The notes under the pieces are model-generated. The model worked only from the letters and a program-made list of their open reading frames with translations, was not told where the DNA came from and ran no database searches. Made by a program: the position numbers and the translations under genes. Shown one piece after another: positions 37,105-49,640 of a DNA stretch of 64,000 nucleotides (positions are counted from its first letter, which is position 1; every line of letters begins with the position of its first letter). Source of the DNA: Stenopsyche tienmushanensis (Eukaryota; Arthropoda; Insecta; Trichoptera; Stenopsychidae); assembly GCA_008973525.1 (NCBI GenBank), contig WACJ01000551.1:1550001-1614000 (forward strand). Reading direction: 5' to 3'.

Positions 37105-37869
37105 TGTAATATATGTGTAAAATATGAAATTTGAATACTTTCAAAAAAATTAAAACACAAAAATTTACATACGTCGACAAAAACAAAAAAAGCGTACATA
37201 CATTTACAATATTTGTATGGATAAAATAATTTACATAGATGAAAATAGAAAACACAACACGTTAAAAGTATAAAAATATCAAAGAAAACACAGAAGATTT
37301 ATCCAATATTACATAATAATAAAACAAACAGAAAGTATTGATTTTAAAGATTTTAAACACAAGGATTATGCCCATTGGAGCTTTAATTAATGTTGGTATT
37401 GCAGAGTATAGTAAAAATATAGGTAGCTCACATGTAAAACGGAATTTACACAACACGTTCTTAACTATACGAATTTCGATGGAAACGAAATTTAAGGAAT
37501 AAATTTCATGGAAATAACATTTGAAATAATTCAAAATTCAAATATCTATATCAATATCAAAATAAAAATTCAGATTAAAAGTTGCTTTAATTCATATCGT
37601 CGATTACAGCGTCATTACTTTAACCATTGGACCAGGGAGTCATTATAATGGATTTTGAATAAAGTCTTTGGAGTGCATATGTCAATCTCATAATTTCATC
37701 CATCATAAAAGTAGAACTGACGACATGTATATTGGAAAATATTAAAATTTATTTGGAAGTCTAATCGAGCCAGAAAAGAGAGTAAATATAATACATATAC
37801 ATACATATACTAGAACTTGCAAAATCTATAAGAGGGGAAGGCTTTCACGATATGAATATCAAGGATATT
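37105..37869. other. AT-rich intergenic sequence
   Basis: Nothing coding or repetitive recognised between the hAT target duplication and the short hairpin at 37870. Confidence 0.4.
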
Positions 37870-37920
37870 CCCAGGTGCCATTTCTAATATATTATAAATT
37901 TAGTAGAAATAGCACCTGGG
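37870..37920. other. 17-bp-stem hairpin of unknown role
   Basis: CCCAGGTGCCATTTCTA (37870-37886) pairs with TAGAAATAGCACCTGGG (37904-37920) with a single mismatch around a 17-nt AT-rich loop. The stem is shorter than a typical animal microRNA precursor. No known mature microRNA is recognised. Confidence 0.5.
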
Positions 37921-38529
37921 ACAACCAGATGACGGTAATGCAGATATAAACAGTAGTGTTGTTAAACATTTAGCTTAAAAAACATAAACGTAAGACCAAG
38001 ATTAGAATGAAAAATTGGAGTTATATTTATGTTAATGTTTCAAATTGAGATTTGGTAGTAAGGAAGGAAGTGGTAAGCTCCATACAAAGAAATTTAGAAA
38101 GATCCTTTAGCTAAAAAAACATAAAATATGGCATAAAACTAAAGTTGCAAAAATGAGAATATTTGGACAGTAAGAAAACGTTTTCGCTTAACGATGGTAA
38201 ATAATAAATATGAAGAAATCTTATTTAGTGTTTTTGATCATAATTATTTACAACTATAACAAATTATGGGGCGAAGCATTTATTAAATTGATTTTGTTTG
38301 TACATGGTTGTGAAATTGGGAAATATTACAATTACCGCTTTACCACGATTTTCTTATCTATGACAGGTTGATGAAGTAAAATCCTCGATATTATCAAATA
38401 ATAAAGGATTAATATGTTCGCAGTAGACGATCGCCATAGAAGATTTTTACACGAATTGGAGGATTTTAGCTTGCGAAATTACATAAACTTGCGGATGAAA
38501 GAACAAAATTTAATGATCAAAACGAGGTA

Positions 38530-39155
38530 CAGTAGAACCTCGGCTTACGAGTTGGTTACAAGTTTTTATGGATTACGAGCCGAGACTCGGCAAAAATTTT
38601 GTCTCATTTTACGAGCAAAATTTCGGGTTACGAGTCGCATGAGCGAGCATGAGTGAGTTTCGTCAGTTCGATAACTTGGTTTCGTTAGACTTTTATGGGA
38701 ATGCGAGTGGCGACTAGAAAATAGAGCCTCTTCTTGTTTACTCTTCGGAGAACCCGCGATCATTCAAGAGATGCAAAGTGCGAACGGACGGGCTGCCTGT
38801 TATGTGGAGGTCAAACAGCAGAGCATGGATCAACGAAGAGCTGTTTACCGAATTAATAGGCTCTGCTGCTGGTCCTGAGATCAAAAAAATATCTGCTGGA
38901 TAATAATCTTCCTCTTAATGCCATGTTAATTATGGATAATGCTCCTGCCCACACCAAGAGAGTTCAGGATAATATTTTGGAGGAGTTAAGTTTTATAAAA
39001 ATTGTCTTCCTTCCACCCAACACAACTCCTATCCTGCAGCCTTTTTTTCTTTTCTATTCCTTTTTATAGTAATATTTTTGGGGGTCCAGAAAGAATTAAT
39101 TGCCTTACCAGTATTTCATATGGGAAAACTCGTATCCGGTTACGAGTTTTCACTG
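38530..39155 (+). mobile_element. internally deleted Tigger element
   Basis: Starts TA|CAGTAGAACCTCGGCTTACGAG and ends GGTTACGAGTTTTCACTG|TA, giving TA target duplications and imperfect inverted ends typical of Tigger/pogo. Between them the plus strand has a transposase remnant: LPVMWRSNSRAWINEELFTE, then, after a frame shift, NLPLNAMLIMDNAPAHTKRV, and FIKIVFLPPNTTPILQP. At 626 bp it is far shorter than a complete Tigger, so most of the transposase gene is deleted. Confidence 0.88.
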
Positions 39156-39256
39156 TATATTTATTTATTTAAAAATTTACAGACGCTTAAATTTTCTAAA
39201 TGTAAAAAGAATATATAGACAGCTTTAAATTAAATTAAATAATTAAAAAAATATAT

Positions 39257-39563
39257 ACTGTATTTTGCGAACTTTAAGATGTTACGGACTAAAAGACGCA
39301 TCTTATTTTTAAGCAATTTAAAAAAATAACATTTTTACCATGTTTATTGTAGATTGCAAAGTTTAAAAAAAATAGTTTATAAAACGAACTGACCTTTAAA
39401 ATCCCTAAAAATCGAATATATGGCCATTTTAAAGATTGGCGGGAATTTTAAATCAAACACTTTACAATTTCATATGAATTTGGAGTATTTTATATTATTG
39501 TAATTTTGGAGGCAAATTTTCGAAGAAAAAAAGTGCGTCTTATAGTCCGTTAAATTCGGTATA
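39257..39563. mobile_element. MITE with subterminal inverted repeats
   Basis: The left part, ending TTACGGACTAAAAGACGCA, is repeated inverted on the right as GTGCGTCTTATAGTCCGTTA. The element is about 300 bp, AT-rich and non-coding. Ends are approximate (left near TACTGTATTTTGCG, right near TTCGGTATATTA), and the family is inferred to be TA-inserting. Confidence 0.6.
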
Positions 39564-40254
39564 TTAATAATAATTTTAATTCTAAATAAAACACACACTG
39601 ACATTTCTAGAATTTTTGGCATTTAATATAGACCGTTTACGCAACTAAGTATAGAAGGATATATTCGGATATTGCTCATAAAAACTTTATGGTATTCATA
39701 TATTGGTGTAACCCTATGTTCCACTGCATAATAGTAGTACAAATATGTATTCTACAATTTTAAAAATCATAAAATAGTATGATTTATATGTTTAGATGGT
39801 TTCTTTTTGTGGGTGAGAAGTGGTAATATTAAATTATTTGCGATTGAAAATGATTAAAAAAATAATAAGTTATTAAAAAAATGACAAGAACCTTTTTCCA
39901 TATTTGCAAGAGAAATTTGTTCTAAGAAGCCATTTTCAGTAAAATCACGTTAGTCATAATAGGTAGCTTAAATCCAATCTCTCAAGAAAGATTTCTCATC
40001 ATTTACAAATTTCTAATTACCCAATCGCAAATGTGACTTTCGACACATTCACCCTAGTAGCCCACTAGAAGTATGGAATACCAGATGAGATAATTTTTTA
40101 ATAAGATGCAAAAATAGGCATCGGAATAAGGAAGAATAGGAATAGGCCTTCATTTTTGAATAGGCATTGAGGTACCCTTAGACCTGTAATACCCGCGGCT
40201 CTTATGTTATGAAGTTATTTTATTATACTTACTTTATTTTATATTAACAAAAAT
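39564..40254. other. AT-rich intergenic sequence
   Basis: No gene or element recognised. Confidence 0.4.
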
Positions 40255-40425
40255 AAAACTCGGTGGTAATGCTACCTTCAATATCGAGCGAATGAGGAGG
40301 TGAATGTATGATACAGACGAAATGGATGTAACCCCTTTCCTATGAATGGATATTGAAGAGGCCCATAGTTCTGTAGTGGACTGTTAGTGGCTGCGCTATG
40401 ATGATGATGATGATGATATTAACAA
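40255..40425 (+). repeat. LINE-type 3' tail repeat, copy 1
   Basis: Contains TATGAATGGATATTGAAGAG, then CCATAGTTCTGTAGTGGACT and GTGGCTGCGCTATGATGATG, ending in an ATG trinucleotide run. The same ordered words occur at 55440-55700 and 57865-58075. A conserved 3' end followed by a simple repeat is typical of RTE/CR1-type LINE tails. Confidence 0.75.
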
Positions 40426-43400
40426 AAAACCTCTTGTCGAAAAAGTATTTTACTCCATGAAAAAATTAAATTTTGATTTTTTTCAGATTGATCTTGGATC
40501 AAAGATAAATTACTTGTGAGTATGAACCTTGAACATTTGCTATCATTCTTTGATTTCCAACAGTTCAATTTGTACTTTGTATTGTTTGCTCGAAAACTTA
40601 AAAAATGAAGAACTGGTCTAATCATCAAACACGTGCTTTGATACGAAAATTGATATTTCCTCAATCCTTGTCTGATTTGATGAGATAACGGATCATGGAA
40701 ACTCAAAGTATATTGCGTTAAAACTGTTTTTCTGTAAATCCTCATAGAATTTCCAATCAAGTGATTTCCAATAGAAATTGTACAGACTCATTGGCATTTA
40801 AATTCTGGTACAGCGATTGTAGTCTTTGCCAGATGAAATGTGTACGATATATTACCGGTTGTATGACATTCATGTTTTTTTTCTATTTTTAGTGGAACAG
40901 TTTACGTATTTATTTTGTTAAAACTAAAATTTAGATACTTGAAAGGAATGACCTCAGGAATATTGAACTATTTCTCCAGAATCATTACTTCCTGGTTGAT
41001 TTTTAAATCCAGACGACATTCACTAAAACTGCCAATACACCTGAAATAGATCTGAGTGATTAATTCATCATTGTTATTTTTAAAGCATTCTTATCGATTA
41101 CATTCATAATGCCATAAATAAAATCCAATATTGGTCAATTGGTCATCCATTGTTGCAAAACCAAGTGTCTTTGAAGTATTGTTAGGACTTAAATTTATTA
41201 TTATAATAATTTTTCTGAAGTCATATATTACTACTGCTGGATTTTCTTCTATTAAAAAAAATATTTTATTAGTATTTACACGGAGCTTTGAACCTATTTC
41301 TACCCTCAAAGATATAAATTGGTGGAGGGTGACATTTGAATGTCTCGCGGGCGCCACATAGCTCACAAACAATATACTAACGACCCCCTACATTTGTTTC
41401 AAAGAGTTTTATAAAATATCTAAATACTTGGTGAGTTTCATTGTGTATTCATTGAAACCCTGAAAGTACACATGATAATATGTGCTGAGTAAGAACTGTA
41501 GATCCATCCCCTATGTTACGCAATATTTGGAGTATTCATTGGAAAATTGGATGTGTAATAATATGAAAATATACATTAGTCAATTGATAGAAAAATCTCC
41601 TAATGAGATTACTGAAGTTAGTGTTTTACATCTAAATTGGATACAGTAAACACGGAGATACCGGAATATAATAATGAATATAAATACATATCTGCAACCG
41701 CAATGCGGTTTTTGCATAATTTATTAAGGAACAACATGAAGTAATACTTTAGGTATGATGCTATTTTCGACGAAATCTGAACTCATACATGGGCTTTTTA
41801 ACGTAGTCATATGAAAAATATCCGGGAAACTGTAGATATAAAATTATTTGTAAAAGTACAGCGACTGGAGGGAAGAAAGGTATAGTAGGAGTATTGACAG
41901 TAAAGTAACAATCTAGAATTATTATCTTGGCAACATTACTTCCACTATTCTAGATTTCTAAATTAAGGACACTTCACGAAAAACAGAAAAAATCAAGTCC
42001 GTGTAAAAAAATACGGATTCCAAGATGAAGAAGACTGAGGATATCGTGAAATGTAGCTCAAACCAAAAAATAATAACATCACTATAACTGACGAATATCA
42101 GATTATTTGCATTCGGCTATGCTAATTCCTTTAAATTATTTTAGGATGTAATAATATTAACTCTTGCTTGGAAGAACGATGATATTAGGAAATTAATTTG
42201 CAAAAAAAGTATTCAATGATATTATAAATAAAATAAATAATTACACGATAAGATCTTATCTAAGGGTTTTTTTTTAAATTTACTTTTATTAGCTTTATGT
42301 GTCCCTTACAAGAGTAGATACATGTGAATATATAACTTTGAAAGAATAAATTATTCTCATATCATTCCTTAGTAATTAGTAGATATATATTATTAAGTAT
42401 GTTAGTATTTGTTAGTTGCAAGGACTACTTTTATTGCGATGAAAGCCTCCTCCAAAATCACTCTGTCTTGTGCCAGTCCGATGTCATGTTTTCCAAAATT
42501 TGGAGGGTTGTCGTCTATATACCCCGCGAAGACGAGCCGTATTAGGAGAAGATTTAGATAGTTTTTTTTTCTTTCTTTTTTTAATTGTCTTTATGGGTGT
42601 GACGTGTTCTGGTTTTTTGGGGTGGTTTCCTTAAATGGTTTGTGTCTTGTTTTTTCTTTTATGTGTATCGTTGTTTTTGTTTCGTTTGATCTGAATTTCC
42701 TTTTAGGTTTGGCGGTGTTATTTCTAGTTCTCTATTTTTTTCCGCCACCCTTTTTCCCTATCACATTTATATTTATTATTCTTTCTAGAGGATTCCCAGA
42801 CTACTAGTTTATCATATCTTAGGAAGACATCTTTCCCTGTTTCTTTTTATTCTTTCATTTGTTTAATTGGTAAATATATGATTTTTGATTTCTTATAATT
42901 TTTGTTTTACATTACATTTATCTAAGGATTATGTAGTTGTAATATGGTGAAAATTATGATTAAAGATCTTATTGCAAAAGGCTTTAAGATCGTTTTGAGA
43001 TTAATAATTCTGAAATGTTAATACCAGGTCTTGTAGCAAGGCGAACGAATGGAAGACGAACGGTGTCATATTCTAGAAGCTGAGAAATATAAATACAATT
43101 ATAAAAACAACTACATAGTTGGATGAATAGAAACAACTGGAAAACAACTACATAGTTGATGTAGTAATCGAAGGATGGAGGTGATTGGAAAAAATAAGTG
43201 TAGTGGGTACCCTCATTAAAATATCCTCACATCAACAATATTTCATGGGACAATTGCCGATTATTGAATGATATAGATTTCAACCTAAGATATTTGAGCT
43301 ACGAGTACAACCACTAATTTACGGGACTACCAACAATTGATTAAAGAAATATGAGACGTTTGAATAAGTAATAGAAAACTACTATTACAAAGGATACACA

Positions 43401-43670
43401 TTTTGCGGTGTTTATTTAAACAACAAATGTATCCGAAAGACATCAATAATTTAAGGAAGTACAATAGATAAAATACATTGTTTATGGCTTATCACAAAAT
43501 ACCGGTAATACAATAGCAAAAACCTTTGGACTTTAAGCTAAACAACTTATTCGAGAAAGATAATAATGGATATTTACCAGTTTTATTTTTAGCATGGGTT
43601 TTTCTTTAATTCTTCAGATTGTATCACGAAAAGAAATCTATTTTATTATCAATATTGCGAATAATAAAAA
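40426..43670. other. intergenic sequence, no supported gene
   Basis: More than 3 kb of AT-rich DNA. A somewhat GC-richer segment at 42430-42550 and a T-rich open frame at 42604-42807 have no recognisable product. Confidence 0.35.
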
Positions 43671-44503
43671 GTGAAAGATCAAGTGCAGACTCCACTGCTA
43701 GAAAAAGATCCTTTCCAACTTGAATACGTTCATTTCTATTCCAAAGTAATATCATCGCTGTGTTCCTATAATGTTCTTATGCATTCCGATGAGATCCCAA
43801 GATTTTTTAAATGCATTTGCAAAATTCATGAACTTTGTGAACATGATCATGAGAGCGTTACAGGTCAACCACGTGTCTATAAGCAAGGGAATTGAGACCG
43901 AGCGAAAAAAATAGGGATGATGAGTCTTCTATATTTGTTAAAGAAATACGTTCTGTTTTATTTTATGATTGTAAAATATTGAGAATAAATATAGAGGTTA
44001 AGAATTGTGTGAAGAGTTATGGAAAATGGTATGAAGAAAATTATGAATTGTTGGAGGCGCTAGTGTATAGATTTTGTGACAAGACAAATAGATGATAAAT
44101 TAATAGAATTCGACAAGACATTATGTTAGAAAGTTATTATAAATTGGATAGATGAAATAATATATGTTTGAATTAAAGATCAAAATGTTTCTTGGGGGAT
44201 TTTCGACATTATTAAAACAGTTAATTATATGTTTTAGATAAGATATGTTGACGTCTACAATGTGCAGACATATCATTAAATAACTTGATTGACGTCAATA
44301 ATTGGAGGGTTATTATGGTATTTTTAAAACGATTCATCATAAGTTTCATTTTAAAAAATAGTATTTGCGAAACAATTTCCGCCAATTCTATTACTTCAAA
44401 TTACTTGTTTAGATTCACTGATGTTATTGATGATAAATGTAAGCAATTCAAAAAATGTTCATGTAGTTCGTATATTTGTTGTCTGTTTGACTGCCTATTA
44501 AAA
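43671..44503 (+). pseudogene. cluster of three unassigned open frames
   Basis: Consecutive plus-strand open frames at 43671-43895, 43892-44095 and 44285-44506 hold residues with a protein-like feel (FKCICKIHELCEHDHE, ENYELLEALVYRFCDK, FKKCSCSSYICC). I recognise no family. The first frame opens with GTG straight after a stop, the first two overlap by 4 bp in different frames, and no splice sites link them convincingly. They may be a decayed gene or element, or chance. Confidence 0.2.
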
Positions 44504-45170
44504 TAGCAATAAAAAAACATAAACATGAATAAAATAACCAATGCTGAGAATGGCAATCAAATTATGATCACGATAACTATTTTTTTTTGCAATAAAAAAA
44601 TAAGTATCCGTGCCAAAAAAAATCCTGGGAGTAGTTGTTCAATATTTAAGAAAACTTTAATTTTGCTTGTCATTCATGAAAAGGATCGCAGATTTGATTC
44701 TGGTTTAACCGGTTTTGTGAGTTTCTTTGATTTTTCTTTTAGCTTTTGAAACGGAGATAAAATTTAAGAAAAATATTTACGATAAAAAATAAATTTATTT
44801 TCGTACAAGAGGTAACAAAATGGCCTCTGGATTTGTTGGCAATGTTTGAAATGTTTAAATAAAATACTTTTGACCCATTTTCGAATCGTGTCAAATTGAC
44901 TCAGCATCTGAAAAAGGTCACAAACCAACATTCTATTTCTATTAATATATTTACAACAAAAAAAAACAGAATGCTTTATTTCAGGTGAAAGTAATATATT
45001 CACAGCATTACTATGTCAATTATAAACATCATTACTGTAAATATTATAAGCATATACACACAATTTATATCTACTTAAGGGTGCTGTATCCTTTTTAGAT
45101 TATGCGAAACTTTTCTAGAAACAAATGATTTCAATTTAGTAGTTTGTTATTTCTTTTCACATATAATTAA

Positions 45171-45581
45171 CCCCTAAAGGAGTACTATCCCAGGGCCTGG
45201 ACCCCCCCCCCCTTCACTATTTAAAAATAGCACTCTTATATATTGAGCTCGGAGACAGACAGAGACAGAGAGAGAATATTTTGTGCTATCGACAGTGTTT
45301 ATTTATTTAATTGCTTGCTATTCGTCGCTGCTTGTTGAATGAGTCTTTGTTCGATTATCATTTCCTTCTAAAGCAAGAGTAAATGAATCGATTTCTTGTG
45401 TAATGTTTATGCAAAAAAGTGAGGTGGTGTTGTATGCTATCAACAGTGCTTATTTACAATTGACTCTGTCTCGAATTAAAGATTATCTTACGCTGATAGG
45501 AGCTAACAGAAAGTAATCGGTGTAAAGCGATTATGGCATCAGCGGCTTCATCGATTATAAATTTGCTCATTCCTCAAAAGG
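45171..45581. mobile_element. TTAA-flanked MITE, family A copy 2
   Basis: Bounded by TTAA at 45167-45170 and 45582-45585, with ends CCCCTAAAGG and CTCAAAAG. At 411 bp it aligns with the 540-bp copy at 24903-25442 through shared words such as GCTTGTTGAATGAGTCTTTG and AAAGTAATCGGTGTAAAGCG. It contains a 10-bp poly-C run near 45200. Non-coding. Confidence 0.85.
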
Positions 45582-45585
45582 TTAA

Positions 45586-47689
45586 ATTAAAATATGAATA
45601 CATATTTTTAGGTATGTACGTCAATCATAGACCTTGTTCGAATTTATAATTCGCCTTTATATTTACTTTTTCAGATCTAGGAAATAAACCTGAATCGGAA
45701 TAATCGATCAAGAATGTTAAATTTCCGGTCTCTCAAATTAGTACGCTGAAAATATTTTTTCTAGTCAAGATTTGAATATGAACTTTTATAATAAGATTCC
45801 AGGAACTAACCCACTTTAACAGCATTTGTTCAATTCGGGGTGTAACAAATATGTGTACAAGAATTAGAAGTAGATAAAAAATTTAAAAAAGAAGACAAGA
45901 AAACGGGAGCATTCAAAATCCTAGATGCTACGCGCATGCGCTACGCTGCCTCTACAGTGTGTATCTGTGCACAGCATAAAGCAACTATTATAGCAATAAT
46001 AAGCCTATTTTATTATATATAACACAACATACAGCCTCATCTTTTAGCAAATTTTCCTATGAGTTAAGAAGTTTCCTTTCCACGCCTTTTGTTTGTTCAG
46101 CATAACTTTTCCGGAGTTTTCTTCAAAATTTATCATTTTTCCTTGTGCGATTAGTCAAAGGGATAAGATATAATACTCGTCATCTTGCACTTTTCTGCAA
46201 ATTCGGAATTACGAGTTTTAAATTTTTAAATGTAAAATCTTTGCACCACATCTTGGATTGTTATAATTTATGTTTTCAGATAATTGGCTTAAATTTTATT
46301 TGTTTGTGGCAATTTAGGTGCTTTATTGCTTTAATTAATTAATATAATGTAAAAAAAAATCTTGGTCTTTTGAACTTTAGATTCCAATAAACTTCTATTT
46401 GTGCGATCTCCAAAATCATTTCGATGAGTAGTTTATTGTCTCCAATTCATCAACACTTAATTTATATCAATAACTGACAATCTACAAGAAGCTAGAATCT
46501 GGCGATGAATATATGTACATACATTTCCATGTGCACCAAAATAATACAGTAATGTTTTTCTGAACTTCATTGGAGATATAATTAGACAGTACTTCTTGCT
46601 GAACTGCATCTCCATTTATACAGGTAAATCTGATAACGAATATATCATCCTAGGATAATTTTAATAACAAACAATGTACTTTGTATAGTGTTTGGAATTG
46701 AAATGTGACAATAAAAATAGTGGCGAACAATGTGCTAAAAAATAACAGAAGAGATCTCATTCACATTTTTACGATTAAGACATTTCTAGACTAGAATAAA
46801 AAGCAATATGGTGCCAAAATCAATGTCGAATGGCTCCTATGATTGTACATTCTGCTAGTATGCATGTGATATTCAAAATAAATATTAAACGTATATAATT
46901 TAATAAAAAGACGTTTCTTGCAAAATGGTACGTATGTAATGCGTACCAGGCGACTGATCTGAGAACTTCCCAGTCATCCACTGCTGTCAAATACAAACGC
47001 ACCTTCATGGATTTATCGACAACTGCAAGTACGCAAGTGTTGGCAGTTGATGTTGTTGTTAATGTTGATGCACATCGACAGAATGACCTACGACATCAAA
47101 CTCTATATATGCATATTTCTTTAATTACTTGTACCTGTCTGACGTTTTGCTCTTTAGTAAGCTTGAGCTCGATGCGTTCTATCTCTATTGATCTCCGGAT
47201 CTCGTTGTCACAATAAATCTTGATGAACGTTTTGGTGAATTTCGACATGCATATATGTTTTTGCAAAAATATTTGCCAAGTGAAGAATTTGAATGGATAA
47301 TTTCTGTATTGTAATTTCAAGTGGTCCTTTACTTGAATTATGTGCCATATCTAAGAGAAAAGTGTGAACTTAGATATGCGCATGTCCGGCAGCAATATTT
47401 TAATGGCAGGCTGTTTTCACCTTTCATATTTGAACAGTTTGAAATTGAAAGTAGAGACGTTACGGGCTATTTGGTTAGATTTTAGTTTCTGGTACTTTAA
47501 CATTCATTGTCAATGAATCGCATCCGTACGTCAACACATACAGCATCCATTATTCACATCGCTTTGAGAACCTTTCTGTTATTACGGAACAAACAAACTA
47601 TTGACGGATGTTATCGCTCAATACCTATTTCTCAATCAAAAAATCCTAATAGTTAATTAACATTTTTAATAGATGCACATTATTTATCT
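45586..47689. other. intergenic sequence, no supported gene
   Basis: AT-rich, with a slightly GC-richer patch at 45920-45985. Open frames of 60-75 codons lack motifs. Confidence 0.4.
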
Positions 47690-47900
47690 TAAACCTCGAG
47701 AGAAAAGTAGGGGCTGGACTGTGTTGGATTTACTGTCAGAGTACTTTTTAATTACACTCCCTATTGAAATGACATCATTCGATAAGTTCATTTCGATCAC
47801 CCGAAGAGTGAGTGTTCACAAATAAAATCGGAGGATATGCTTCTTTCAATATCAAGCTTATGAGAAGGTGTACGTATGTTGTGACTCTCTTGAATAGATA
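47690..47900 (+). repeat. diverged LINE-type 3' tail repeat
   Basis: GAAGAGTGAGTGTTCACAAA and TCAATATCAAGCTTATGAGA correspond in order to GGGTGAGCG... and TCAATATCGAGCGAATGAGG in the related copies near 40270, 55540 and 57950. It lacks the final ATG run. Confidence 0.45.
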
Positions 47901-48304
47901 TCAAAATGGGCCCAGGTCCTATATTGGAAAAGAACGTATTCAATATTTTTACTATATTCCATTTAAAAAAAAACAGTTTCAGTTTCTTCAATATATTCTT
48001 TAATTAAAAGACTCTAATGGGCAACGTATTCCATTAGACAAGGGTGATATCAATCACCCCCCCCCCCCTTCCTAAATAAATATATTGAAAGTCCCATGAC
48101 CAGAGATAATCGAAACAGGTATGTTAATTTACATGGCATTTGAGTGGGTGAAATCTCTTGAACTGTCTTAATCTCGCCTTTCATCTATCGAGTTGACTCC
48201 AGATTTGACTGAAATAAATCAGAAATGGAATACTAAAATCAGAAAGGTGGCAGCCCTAATGTTCAGGATTTGCGGCATGCCTGGCAAGAAATAAAATAAA
48301 AAAA

Positions 48305-48510
48305 TGGTTCGGACTGTTTGTGCGGGGATCCTTTCATGAACGTGGATTACGTTCTGTGGTCGTGTTTGGGCATGTCGGCCGAGAGAGAGGCGCTCCTGTG
48401 CCGTGTCAGGGGTCCTTTTTCTGGACCTCTTGGCCACAGGGATTTGGTGGCCAGCCCCGGTGCCTTTTCGGCGTTCAAGACATTCTGCCATAGTTTCTGA
48501 GCCAAATGCG
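48305..48510 (+). mobile_element. LINE C-terminal zinc-knuckle fragment
   Basis: The plus strand reads CGDPFMNVDYVLWSCLGMSA, EREALLCRVRGPFSGPLGHR and DLVASPGAFSAFKTFCHSF. This matches the C-terminal CCHC region of R1/Jockey/LOA-type LINE ORF2 proteins (C..CG.....HVLW.CP......R..L...). The region is far richer in GC than its surroundings and marks a 5'-truncated LINE remnant. Confidence 0.8.
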
Positions 48511-49029
48511 CCTTTTAGCATCCGTCCTTTCCCATAACGTGTCACTACGAGTGGATCATTTTCTTATTTCAACCTAGGTATGAATATAAAAAAAAGTCAT
48601 CGACGAAATCGTCTTGCTCGACTACAACATATATAAGAAGAGTCATATTTCAATTACAATACTGTTTTTTCTCATTGAAATCGATTGCAATTATCGAATA
48701 TATCTAAAAAAAAATCCTAAAAAAATACACAAAAAAGAAAAAATAAAGAAAAAAAAAAATAAACTAAAAATGTATTCACATCTCTCCCCTTCCCCAATCT
48801 CTTTTCCAATTGTATGTTTTGATGTCGAGTAGTTTATTTTAAACACTGTTAGCACCATTCTTGTATCATACCTTCGATTGATTTATAAAGTCCGTATGTT
48901 TTTATCGACCTAATTTCTCAACAGTTTTGTAAAAGATTATGGGAGATAAAAAGAGGGCCGCGGTCATTTTAATCATTTGAGAATTATAAAAGTAAATTTG
49001 CAATGGACACCCACCCGCCTTCGCTAAAG

Positions 49030-49640
49030 CTGGGTGAACATCGTTAGTGCGAATTGATGCTCGCGTAGCGTACGTAAGCAGACGACCTGTGCGCCGAACA
49101 TGGATCTAAGAGTGTCGCTTGCATTAGTTATACCCAGCTCGTTTGAATGTGGCGTCGACTGAGCAGTGATAGTGTAGTTTTGAAAAGCGCGCCAAAAGCG
49201 AGCGCGTCGGCGTGGCGGCGCAGCCGGGCTGCGTCGCGGACGGACCGACGGACGGACGGACGCACGGACGCACGGACGGACGGCCGGCGTCGCGTACTCG
49301 CGTTTCGGGTGCGTCTCTATCCGGCGCGCGTGCCCTTGAAAGTAGCCTTCGAGCCGCCGCCTGCAAAACTCGGGCTCGGCGACCGCGCCCCGCCCGCGCC
49401 CCGCAACTGTGGCGCGCGCCCCCGCGCCCGTTTCGAGCGCGCAATACCGCTTCTAAATTTAGCTATCTCACATTCCCCCCCAAAACGAAAGTCCTTGAGA
49501 ACTAGCCTCGCACGGGGTACCGTTGCGTCACGCGGAGGTAGTTTTTTTTCTCAACCGCCAAATGGCGGGCCGCGATTGGTCGAGAGCTGGCGGGGCGGCC
49601 ATCTTGATTAACAGTGACTCACCGACGATGAAAAATAGGG
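49030..49640 (+). promoter_or_regulatory. CpG-rich upstream promoter region with YY1/Pho-type sites
   Basis: Strongly GC-rich. CAAATGGCGGGC at 49558-49569 and GCGGCCATCTTG at 49595-49606 match the YY1/Pho consensus in both orientations, and an inverted CCAAT (ATTGG) lies between them at 49575-49579. A CGGA-type microsatellite lies at about 49233-49285. This looks like a promoter, either an alternative upstream one for the 50.6-kb gene or a divergent one. Open frames here reflect base composition. Confidence 0.55.
49233..49285. repeat. GGAC/CGGA microsatellite
   Basis: About a dozen imperfect GGAC units with occasional GCAC variants, within the CpG-rich upstream region. Confidence 0.85.

Noticed and set aside
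42604..42807. Hydrophobic 67-codon frame suggesting a membrane protein
   Set aside because: Encoded by a T-rich low-complexity stretch that automatically yields Phe/Leu/Val codons.
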